Shown here in pieces: positions 1-6,858 of a stretch of 64,000 nucleotides of DNA (positions are counted from its first letter, which is position 1; the number at the start of each line of letters is the position of its first letter). The notes under the pieces are model-generated. The model had not been told where the DNA came from and made no database searches. It saw only the letters and a list, made by a program, of their open reading frames with translations. Made by a program: the position numbers and the translations under genes. This DNA comes from JALSRD01 sp964476595 (GTDB lineage: Bacteria; Desulfobacterota; Desulfobacteria; Desulfobacterales; JALSRD01). The stretch spans positions 1 to 64,000 of the forward strand of contig CAYZCL010000128.1 in assembly GCA_964476595.1 (NCBI GenBank), written 5' to 3'.

Positions 1-22
1 AATTTGTAAGAAATCACCATAA

Positions 23-262
23 GAACTTCTGGACATCAGCAACCGAATCCACAAGCAGAAACGTCACGACAAGAATAAGGTTTATAGCGTTCACGACCCT
101 GAGGTGGAATGCATCAGTAAGGGCAAAGCGCACAAGCGCCACGAGTTCGGCTACAAGGTTGCGGTGGCCGCCACCTCCAAAAGAGTCTGGGTTGTCGGTT
201 GCAGGGCGCTTCACGGAAATCCTAACGATGGTCACGCGCTTGACGAAACCCTTCAAAAAGAG
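23..262 (+). pseudogene. IS5-type transposase fragment (remnant)
   Basis: Translation from position 23 gives a stretch with the look of an IS5-family DDE transposase: KVYSVHDPEVECISKGKAH is followed by KRHEFGYKV and ALHGNPNDGHALDETL. These segments lie in the central catalytic part of this transposase group. The frame is closed by a TAA at 20-22 on the left, and similarity stops near 262, after which the sequence turns AT-rich and unrelated. Both ends of the protein are therefore missing and no inverted repeats are visible. This is a dead internal fragment of an insertion sequence. It marks the left edge of the window as a mobile-element landing area. Confidence 0.75.
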
Positions 263-368
263 CGATATTCTTTTTCTGTTTCGGCTGAAAACCGGGTTTT
301 TCAGTACCGACTAATGTACATTGTAGTTCTGATACAGTTAAGCTTCAACAAACAAAAAGTGCACATAG

Positions 369-953
369 ATGAAAAAACTTATATTTTATTTCTCGATAAT
401 ATTCTTTATTTTTCTTTTATACTCTTGTGATACTAACAGGAGGGAGCTTACTCGATCTAAAGCAAAAGAGATTTTAAATGAATACATTGCAAGCCAGCCA
501 GATAATCCATTATTTCCTATTAAAGTAAAACGTTTGAAATTTTACAAGGATGGCATAAGCCATGCTGTACAAGATGGCATAATCAAATATGATCATGGTT
601 ACTACAAATTTACTGATAAAGGATTATCAATTGTTGGATCATTAATCGAGACAAGAAGATGGTATGGTTGGAATAAACATATCGAGATTGACCGTGGATC
701 TATCTTGCTCAAAACACCAATGGATGTCGAAATAATTAGTATTGATGGTATTGCGGATACTCCACAAGGGGAAGGTTTCAAGCTCGTAAAATTTAGGACT
801 CACTACATCCTTCCAGAACAAATAAAACCTATCAGTGGGTATTTTTATATAGGGTGTAGGCATGAATTAATTTTCAGGAGATATGATGATGGCTGGCGTA
901 TTGAAACGAAGCCGTTTAAATGGTTATCAGATAATTGGCCATATATCGAATAA
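369..953 (+). CDS. Putative lipoprotein, AT-rich orphan
   Basis: A 194-residue protein of unrecognised family. Residues 1-20 form a hydrophobic signal ending in a lipobox-like LLYSC, so Cys20 is the expected lipidated residue and the protein should sit in the inner or outer membrane facing the periplasm. The rest is soluble, rich in aromatic and basic residues, with no motif I recognise. The gene is markedly AT-rich compared with the strongly GC-rich genes further right and lies between an IS fragment and a group II intron remnant, which suggests recent horizontal arrival. A shine-dalgarno site is not obvious before the ATG. Function unknown. Confidence 0.6.
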   Translation: MKKLIFYFSIIFFIFLLYSCDTNRRELTRSKAKEILNEYIASQPDNPLFPIKVKRLKFYKDGISHAVQDGIIKYDHGYYKFTDKGLSIVGSLIETRRWYGWNKHIEIDRGSILLKTPMDVEIISIDGIADTPQGEGFKLVKFRTHYILPEQIKPISGYFYIGCRHELIFRRYDDGWRIETKPFKWLSDNWPYIE

Positions 954-1000
954 ATTCTAGAGACATTCCATAGTGCAAATGAAATGGCAATAAATGCCGA

Positions 1001-1447
1001 ATCGGGTAGCCGGAGATTTTTCTCCCCCCAGCCCCACAACACCCCGCATGCGGGTCCGCACGGGGCGTTTCACGAAGTCTACCGGGCCGCAGCCGGGTAG
1101 TGAATGTTCACCCACAGTTCTTTGACAGATACAAGCCCTTGATCCTTGAGCCATCGGTTGGTCATGCCGGTCTGAGTGGCCAGGGTGCGGGCGCATCTCC
1201 AGGGGCCTTTACGACTCAGGCACATGGGGATGGCGACACCGGGATGGGTACCGAGCTTGAGAAGATTGCGCACCCTGATGCGTACGTAGCGCCACTGTTT
1301 CCAGTAACACATACGGATGCGCCTGCGCAGCCAGTGATCGATCTGCGGGATCGGCCGGTAATACTCCGAGATCCCGTAATAGTTCATCCAGCCGCGCACG
1401 TACAGCGCCAGTTTTTTTAACCGGTAGTCCATGGACCCGAACCAGCT
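1001..1447 (-). mobile_element. Group II intron, 3' end remnant
   Basis: On the minus strand the end of a maturase reading frame is followed by a GC-rich segment (roughly 1075 down to 1001) containing GTGCGGACCCGCATGC and then GGGGAGAAAAATCTCC, finishing with CTACCCGAT. This matches the usual arrangement of intron domains V and VI and the AY-type 3' boundary of bacterial group II introns, so I place the 3' splice end at position 1001. Everything upstream of the maturase C-terminus is missing: the reading frame and similarity stop near 1440. The element is thus a 5'-truncated, immobile copy. Exact domain borders need a covariance model. Confidence 0.7.
1079..1432 (-). pseudogene. ltrA: Group II intron maturase C-terminal fragment
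   Basis: The 117-residue frame carries the maturase-specific domain (GIIM, domain X): RGWMNYYGISEYYRPIPQ, DHWLRRRIRMCYWKQWR, then RNLLKLG, and it ends HYPAAAR, a typical maturase C-terminus. The reverse transcriptase domain with its YADD motif is absent. The first ATG (1432) is internal, and the codons upstream of it (RSWFGS) do not read as the expected preceding region. This is the tail of an intron-encoded protein and cannot be functional alone. Confidence 0.75.
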
Positions 1448-1465
1448 TCTGAACGATAGCGAGTT

Positions 1466-1474
1466 TGGTATAAT
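1466..1474 (+). promoter_or_regulatory. Extended -10 promoter for hydrolase gene
   Basis: TGGTATAAT is a perfect TATAAT hexamer preceded by the TG dinucleotide of extended -10 promoters, about 55 bases before the hydrolase ATG. No good -35 hexamer is visible 16-18 bases upstream, which is normal for extended -10 promoters. Sequence-only call. Confidence 0.45.
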
Positions 1475-1528
1475 TGCAAATCAGAATCGCCCTCTTTCCC
1501 GAATACACACAAAAGGAGGTTAGAGTCG

Positions 1529-2347
1529 ATGAAACCTGAAATGCTACAGCTCCCCTCTCAGAAAATCGCTTATTATGAAAGTTCCGGGGCGGGGCCTGCT
1601 ATAATGTTCCTTCACAGCAACTCGTCATCCGGTCTGTCATTCCAGCATCAAATCAATAGTTGGCTTGGCGAAAAATATCGTCTTGTGGCCATCGATCTGC
1701 CAGGTCACGGTGACTCTGAACCATTTGCTGAGATGTCGGCATACGGTATGCCGAATTATGCGGCCACCGTTGCCGCTGTGGCAGACGCGTTGGGGATACC
1801 GGATGCCGTTTTTGTCGGTTGGAGCCTTGGGGGGCACATCGTATTGGAAGCCCATAACCAGCTGGAAAAGGCAAAGGGGTTCGTTATTTACGGTACGCCG
1901 CCACTCGCATTTCCTCCGGCGATGGAAGAGGCATTTTTGCCCAATCCGGCGGTAAATTTAGGCTTCAAACCAGATTTGACCGAAGAGGAGGCCCGGGCTT
2001 ATGCAGCATCTTTCTTCGCTCCCGGAGCATCGGTGCCTGAAACCCCCTTTGTTACAGACATCCTTCGCACTGACGGGAACGCGCGCGCCGGTTTAGGCGC
2101 CAGCATCCAACCGGATGGTTATCAGGACGAAGTTGAAATAGTCGCCAATTTGTCCATTCCGCTTTCAATTTTCCACGGAAAAGAGGAACAATTGGTCAAT
2201 GAGGCCTATCTCCGGAAATTGAAAATGCCGACGCTCTGGCGTGGTGAAATTCAGGTCATCAGCGGTGCGGGGCACGCTCCTCAATGGGAGCAGCCTGAAG
2301 AATTCAACAGGCGACTGGAAGCATTCGTGACAGATGTAAATAAATGA
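1529..2347 (+). CDS. Alpha/beta hydrolase
   Basis: A 272-residue alpha/beta-hydrolase-fold enzyme. The oxyanion-hole region FLHSNSSSG lies near residue 30, the nucleophile elbow GWSLGG (Ser near 100) follows, and the catalytic His lies in GAGHAPQWEQP near the C-terminus. At the usual catalytic-acid position (IFHGKEEQLV) Glu seems to replace the common Asp, which can still be compatible with activity. A strong ribosome site, AAAAGGAGG, sits just before the ATG. The gene stands alone between two intron-like remnants. Substrate cannot be told from sequence; esterase, lactonase or C-C hydrolase are all possible. Confidence 0.85.
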   Translation: MKPEMLQLPSQKIAYYESSGAGPAIMFLHSNSSSGLSFQHQINSWLGEKYRLVAIDLPGHGDSEPFAEMSAYGMPNYAATVAAVADALGIPDAVFVGWSLGGHIVLEAHNQLEKAKGFVIYGTPPLAFPPAMEEAFLPNPAVNLGFKPDLTEEEARAYAASFFAPGASVPETPFVTDILRTDGNARAGLGASIQPDGYQDEVEIVANLSIPLSIFHGKEEQLVNEAYLRKLKMPTLWRGEIQVISGAGHAPQWEQPEEFNRRLEAFVTDVNK

Positions 2348-2362
2348 ACCGGCATCAACAGG

Positions 2363-2612
2363 TGATGGCATGACGAGTGCAGCGTGGACATGAGCGAGAC
2401 GGCACTCGGTTTATCGAGGATATGATCTCAGAAAAGGCCGCCGAACAAACCCTTGTCGAACCGCCCGGGCCGACGCCCGGAGGGTGCGCGGTGTGAAAAG
2501 CCGCCTTTGGTAACGCTTGAGGAAAGGTTGCGGGCAAATCCACCCGGAGGCTCAGGCAACCGTCCGTCGAGAATCGACGTTTCCGGCTTCTTGTCAGCGT
2601 CTTTTTAAGAAA
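2363..2612 (+). ncRNA. Structured RNA resembling group II intron domain I
   Basis: This noncoding stretch is full of short complementary arms: GAGTGC with GCACTC (about 2374-2412), CCGGGC with GCCCGG (near 2464-2480) and GTCGA with TCGAC (near 2567-2579). It also contains GCGTGGACATGAGCGAGACGG, GCCGCCGAACAAACC, GGTAACGCTTGAGG and GGCAACCGTC, which from memory resemble the 5' domain of bacterial group II introns. It is on the opposite strand to the intron 3' end at 1001-1447, so the two pieces are not one intact copy. No reading frame is apparent. This is pattern recognition; a covariance search against group II D1-D4 models would decide. Confidence 0.45.
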
Positions 2613-2635
2613 CCCAAATTGCAGCCAACAGCCCC

Positions 2636-3130
2636 ATGGTTTCAGAACTCAGCAACAGCGCAAATCGTGTACAGCAATTCCTTTCGTCCAGAGGCCACTC
2701 TTTTGTGGTCAAAGAGCTTGCGGGTTCTACCAGAACGGCGCTGGAGACGGCCGACAGTGTTGGCTGCAGTGTATCGCAAATCGCGAAATCGCTGGTGTTT
2801 CGGGAAAAGGGAACGGGACTTCCGGTGCTGGTCATCGCATCCGGCTCCAATCGCGTCGATCTGAAGAAAATTGAAAAAACCACCGGTTTGAAACCTAGAA
2901 AGGCCGATGCGAAATATGTCAAAGAGAGGATCGGGTTCGCCATCGGCGGGGTGCCGCCCGGGGGTCACAGGGAGCCTTTGAAGACCATACCGGACCCGGA
3001 CCTTAAGAACCATGCCGTCATCTGGGCCGCGGCCGGGACGCCTTTTGCCGTTTTTCAGCTGAATCCCGCCGACCTGGAGTCTCTCACCGATGGAATGTGG
3101 GTTGCGCTGTCAGAGGAAAAACAAAGATGA
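2636..3130 (+). CDS. YbaK/ProX-type aminoacyl-tRNA deacylase
   Basis: A 164-residue single-domain protein of the YbaK/EbsC family, which hydrolyses mischarged aminoacyl-tRNAs in trans (for example Cys-tRNA(Pro) or Ala-tRNA(Pro)). Family hallmarks visible are the conserved Lys in AKSLVF (near residue 45), the VLVIASGSNRVDLKK strand-helix, and the GFAIGGVPPGGH loop that lines the active site. Length is normal for the family. Whether the substrate is Cys- or Ala-tRNA cannot be read off. The gene has no obvious operon partner. The ATG at 2636 lacks a strong Shine-Dalgarno, so the start is only moderately sure. Confidence 0.85.
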   Translation: MVSELSNSANRVQQFLSSRGHSFVVKELAGSTRTALETADSVGCSVSQIAKSLVFREKGTGLPVLVIASGSNRVDLKKIEKTTGLKPRKADAKYVKERIGFAIGGVPPGGHREPLKTIPDPDLKNHAVIWAAAGTPFAVFQLNPADLESLTDGMWVALSEEKQR

Positions 3131-3424
3131 GGCCCGGTGGCGGAAAGCGGCGCAGACGCTTCGGCCGTCCCCTGCCGACCCGGGGACTTTTCTTTTCACG
3201 ATTGCCGGTTATTGCTTTTGCAGGCATGGCCGCCCGGAGCACGGTTGTTTTCCTGAAACCGGTATAGAAAGGGAGGACTGTCAACATTTCAGAAGGATCG
3301 ATTCCTGTTTTCTTTTGTGAAACAAGCGTATTTCCTGAAGATGGCCCTGGGGCTGTCTTTTCGGGAAAGTCGTTTCACGGCAAACCCTTGTTGGATCAAC
3401 CACACAAAAGAGGAGGGAGGAGAG

Positions 3425-3649
3425 ATGTGCTACGACTGCAAATCCACTTTTACCTGTAACTGTGACGGTGCCCCTGTTTTCGGGAAGTGTCCCGCGTCCT
3501 ATGGGTTGCACTGCAGCGTATGCGGCCATGATTCTTTAAAAGCGACCAATGCCGCCGGCAAGGTGGAGGTCGATCCGAAAATACTCGAGAAGTTGCTGCA
3601 TCCCGATATCCTGAAGCAGGCGCGCGCCGGCGCTGAGCGCGGGGAATAG
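3425..3649 (+). CDS. Small cysteine-rich protein
   Basis: A 74-residue protein of unrecognised family. Seven cysteines are packed in the first 33 residues: MCYDC, TCNC, GKC and HCSVCGH, suggesting one or two metal sites (Zn or Fe-S) in a small knuckle. The C-terminal half is helical and Cys-free, with KVEVDPKILEKLLHPDI. I start it at 3425 because GGAGGGAGGAGAG lies just before this ATG; an earlier in-frame ATG at 3317 would add a segment without family character. No signal peptide, so probably cytoplasmic. It stands alone. Confidence 0.6.
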   Translation: MCYDCKSTFTCNCDGAPVFGKCPASYGLHCSVCGHDSLKATNAAGKVEVDPKILEKLLHPDILKQARAGAERGE

Positions 3650-4292
3650 ATGCGCTTTCCCGGGTTGCGTGAGTGACCGAAATCTTTTCCGTTCGATCCG
3701 CCGGTCCCGCCTGAAAGCGTCCAAACCGTGGGTGTGCGGGCGGGCGATTATTTTCATCCTTCGACCCGCCCGGCACGTCTGCCGTTAACAAAGATCTAGG
3801 CCCGAGGGCGGGAATAAAGGGGCCGGGGACGCCTTTGACCCGGATGCCGGCAGGCCTTCTGCCTGCAACGGCTCTGCGACTTGCGGGAACATGATGCACC
3901 CGATTCCGATCACTTCCGAACGGTGCGGCTTCTGCGGCGGAAAGTGCGGGAAGGGATGATCGGTTTGCGCTGCTGCGCATCGGTCTGCGGAAGCAAATGG
4001 CGCCCCGGCAGCGCCGCGGGTGAAAAGCCCGCTCCGGGCTAAATCCTTTCCTTTTTTTCTCTTCTTCGGGTAATTCTTTTCCCAAATTATAGGTAATTTA
4101 TCCCCTAAATTCGATCAATTCTACTGCGACGATTTCTCCCGCGGATTGCATGGATTCGCGATCTATCCGATATTGTTATGTAAAAGCAGCATCCCTTCGG
4201 GAACTGCATGATTTATGCATGCACCACCATTCATATGGGGGTGCCGAATGCGAATCATCTCCGGGAATCACTAAAACGGAAAGGAGGATGAA
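3650..4292. other. Intergenic region, 640 bases
   Basis: No convincing gene on either strand. An imperfect hairpin, GTGCGGGCGGG (3734-3744) against CCCGCCCGGCAC (3765-3776), could end transcription of the Cys-rich gene but lacks a T-run. Further right the sequence becomes AT-richer (about 4080-4290), consistent with the promoter area of the PEP-CTERM gene; it contains the dyad TGCAT-gattt-ATGCA near 4206-4220. A strong Shine-Dalgarno, AAAGGAGGATGA, precedes the next ATG. Confidence 0.5.
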
Positions 4293-5018
4293 ATGAAAAA
4301 GGCGTTTTTCTTTCTATTGGTTCTTCTGTTTTTAGGCGGGTTTCCTGTTTCATCTGATGCGGAAATCTACACCATTTATTTCAACGGGACCGTCCAAAGC
4401 GTCGGCAGTGAGCTGACCGGAGGCGGAATCGTTCCAGGGGATCCGGTTGCGGGTCAATTTTCTTACGACACCGCCCTGCCCGATTTGGCCCCCGGCGGCG
4501 ACTACGGATGGTACCAGCCCTCGCCGGATCAGCTTTTTTCGGTCTCCATGGGTTCCGGCTTTTCCGCAATTTCATCGAATTCAAACATCCACATCGAGAA
4601 TAACAACGCCATGTTCTCCTCGAACTCCATGGGTATTTCGACCTGGACGATCGACTGCGCCGACACCCTGAACGGCAGAGCGGTAGAGAAATTTTCTTTT
4701 GCGATGTTCAAAAACACGTCAGACGGCGCTTTCTTGCCCGGTGATTCCCTGCCGACCGGCGACGACCTGCAATCCCTGATGACGGATCCCTCTTTATATT
4801 ACCTGGCCGGGATGGCTTTCGAATGCGGCCCTTCGGGATGTCCTTCCGATATCAATGACCGCGTTGTCCGGTGGGATATTTCCTCTTTCCACTACGAGGA
4901 AACCAGCGACATTCCAGAACCGTCGACCCTTCTGCTGCTGGCCTGCGGTTTGCTGGGACTCGCGGCGGTTGCCGGAAAACGCCTGAAAACAGCGGCCACA
5001 GTCCGCATACACCGATAA
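4293..5018 (+). CDS. PEP-CTERM sorting-domain protein
   Basis: A 241-residue exported protein. Residues 1-23 are a signal peptide (FFFLLVLLFLGGF then cleavage near SDA/E). The body is rich in Ser, Gly, Asn and Asp, with one or two Cys pairs. The C-terminus carries the tripartite exosortase signal: IPEPST, a hydrophobic helix (LLLLACGLLGLAAVAG) and a basic tail starting KRLK. Such proteins are processed by an exosortase (EpsH/XrtA type) and tied to exopolysaccharide or biofilm matrix. No exosortase or PrsK/PrsR regulator is present in this window. The specific role is unknown. A GGAGG site precedes the start and a rho-independent terminator overlaps the stop. Confidence 0.85.
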   Translation: MKKAFFFLLVLLFLGGFPVSSDAEIYTIYFNGTVQSVGSELTGGGIVPGDPVAGQFSYDTALPDLAPGGDYGWYQPSPDQLFSVSMGSGFSAISSNSNIHIENNNAMFSSNSMGISTWTIDCADTLNGRAVEKFSFAMFKNTSDGAFLPGDSLPTGDDLQSLMTDPSLYYLAGMAFECGPSGCPSDINDRVVRWDISSFHYEETSDIPEPSTLLLLACGLLGLAAVAGKRLKTAATVRIHR

Positions 5019-5036
5019 ACCGGGGCGCCGGTTTTT
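5018..5036 (+). terminator. Rho-independent terminator after PEP-CTERM gene
   Basis: AACCGG-ggcg-CCGGTT followed by TTT starts at the last base of the stop codon. A short but clean six-base-pair stem with a T-tract. Confidence 0.65.
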
Positions 5037-5325
5037 CTTCCACTCACGGGGCCGGGAGGGAGATGTCGCCGTGGACCGGCGGCTTGCCGCGCCATGCGCC
5101 GTCCGGCCACGGCCCCACCTAGCGGGCCCGCCTGATGCCGCCGAGGATCGTTGCACGGTGATGCGGACGGGTGCCCCCGCACCGAGCTGCGCATTGCGCC
5201 GGCACGGCCAGGCATCTTGACCGCCCGTCATCGGTACGCCATTTACGCCTGCACCCCATGCGTGACCCCAACCGTGTCACCGGTCTGCGCCGGGTGTAAC
5301 CCATCGTCGACCGCCCCGTGCCAAC

Positions 5326-5368
5326 AAAAAAACCGCCGGGGATGGGCACTCGATTCCCCGGCGGTTTT
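5326..5368 (-). terminator. Terminator of the purine operon (bidirectional form)
   Basis: A perfect 14-base stem (AAAACCGCCGGGGA with TCCCCGGCGGTTTT, 5329-5342 and 5355-5368) with a 12-base loop. On the minus strand it ends in a run of T, directly after the permease stop, so it fits as the end of the nine-gene purine run. It can also act on the plus strand. Confidence 0.85.
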
Positions 5369-5385
5369 CTTCTCCCGTGGACGGC

Positions 5386-6831
5386 TCAGCCGGCGGAGGG
5401 ACTCTCCACGGGCGCCTCGACGTCCTCGGAATCCGTCTTGGGGTTTTCGCCGATGCTCAACACGAAGTTGGTGGCCATGGCCACCAGGCCGCCCACGGCG
5501 ATGGACGAGCGGCCGATGTCCTGGACGATCGCGGGCATGTGCGAGAACACCTCGGGCACGAAGTGCACGCCCATGCCGGTGCCCAGGGAAACTGCCAGCA
5601 CCAGCATCTCCTTGCGTCCCAGGGGGTGGGCCGTGATGATGCGAATGCCGGCCGCGGCCACCATGGCGAACATGATCAGGGTGGCGCCCCCCAGCACCGG
5701 CTTGGGCATGATCGAGATCACGCCGCCGATGATCGGGAAGACCCCCAGCAGCACCAGGATGCCGGCGATGTACTTGCCCACGTGGCGGCTGGCCACGCCG
5801 GTGAGCTGGATGACACCGTTGTTCTGGCTGAAGGTGGCCAGCGGAAAGGCCGAAAAGACCGCCGCCATGGCGGAGTTGAAGCCGTCGGCCAGAATGCCGC
5901 CCGAGATGCGCTGCATGTAGATGTCGCCCTCCACCGGCTCGCCGGACAGGATCGACGTGGCGGTCAGGTCACCGATGGCTTCCATCACGATCAGCAGGTA
6001 GATGATGCCCACGGTGAGCATCTGCGAGAAATCGAACTTGAAGAACCCGAACTTGAAAGGGGTCGGCAGCGAAAAGACGGTGATGCCGGCCAGGCGGCCG
6101 AAATCGACTTTGCCCAGCAGCAGCGCGACGATGTAGCCCAGCGCCAGGCCGATGACCACCGACCCCATGCGCAGCAGGGGGTTGTTGGAGCGGTTGAGCA
6201 AAATGATGGTCACCATGACCAGCAGGCCCAGGCCGACGTTTTCCAGTGATGCGAAATCCGCTGTGCCCTTGGCGGCAAAGCCCCCGCAGAAGTCGGTCAT
6301 GCCGACCTCGATGAGGGTCAGGCCGATGAGGATCACCACCACCCCGCTGACCACCGGCGTGATCACCTTCTGCAAGTGAGGCAGCAGTCGGCTGGCGCCC
6401 ATGGTGACGAAAGACCCCAGGAAGGTGCAGCCCAGGATGGTGGCCATGGCGGCTTCCTGGCTGCCGCCGGATTTGAGCACGCCGGTGCCGATGGCGATGA
6501 TGGTGGCGATGAAGGTGAAGCTGACCCCCTGGATGCTCAGCAGCCCGGAGCCCAGCACACCGAAGAAGCGATTGACCTGGATGAAGGTCCCCACCCCGGA
6601 GACGAACAGGGCCATGCTGATCAGGAAGCTGCTGTACTCGAGCGACAGCCCCAGGGCGCCGGAGATGATGATCGCCGGGGTGATGATGCCCACGAACATG
6701 GCCAGCAGGTGCTGCACGGCCGCGTAAAAGGCCTCCGCTGGGGCGGGTTTGTCCTCCAGCCCGTAGATGAGGTCGTATTTGCGCTTGGCCGCATCGGAAG
6801 TACTCTCGGTTGTGTCGGTGTTGGCCGGCAT
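5386..6831 (-). CDS. xanP: NCS2 xanthine/urate permease
   Basis: A 481-residue polytopic inner-membrane protein of the nucleobase-cation symporter-2 family, with about 12-14 hydrophobic segments. The family signature FSQNNGVIQLTGVASRHVG is present and is most like the XanP/XanQ xanthine permeases of E. coli. It should import xanthine (or urate or another purine) with protons. It is the last gene of the minus-strand purine run and ends at a strong terminator; GGAGGAGAG precedes the ATG. In E. coli, xanQ and uacT also sit beside ygfK, ssnA and xdhD, so context supports the call. Xanthine against urate preference is not decidable here. The symbol is given by similarity. Confidence 0.85.
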   Translation of the reverse strand: MPANTDTTESTSDAAKRKYDLIYGLEDKPAPAEAFYAAVQHLLAMFVGIITPAIIISGALGLSLEYSSFLISMALFVSGVGTFIQVNRFFGVLGSGLLSIQGVSFTFIATIIAIGTGVLKSGGSQEAAMATILGCTFLGSFVTMGASRLLPHLQKVITPVVSGVVVILIGLTLIEVGMTDFCGGFAAKGTADFASLENVGLGLLVMVTIILLNRSNNPLLRMGSVVIGLALGYIVALLLGKVDFGRLAGITVFSLPTPFKFGFFKFDFSQMLTVGIIYLLIVMEAIGDLTATSILSGEPVEGDIYMQRISGGILADGFNSAMAAVFSAFPLATFSQNNGVIQLTGVASRHVGKYIAGILVLLGVFPIIGGVISIMPKPVLGGATLIMFAMVAAAGIRIITAHPLGRKEMLVLAVSLGTGMGVHFVPEVFSHMPAIVQDIGRSSIAVGGLVAMATNFVLSIGENPKTDSEDVEAPVESPSAG

Positions 6832-6858
6832 GGAATCTCTCCTCCCAGGGTTGACGGA

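Noticed and set aside
3450..4085. A 211-codon minus-strand frame in the 3.6-4.1 kb gap
   Set aside because: Arg/Pro/Ala-rich, overlaps the Cys-rich gene, no ribosome site and no family character.
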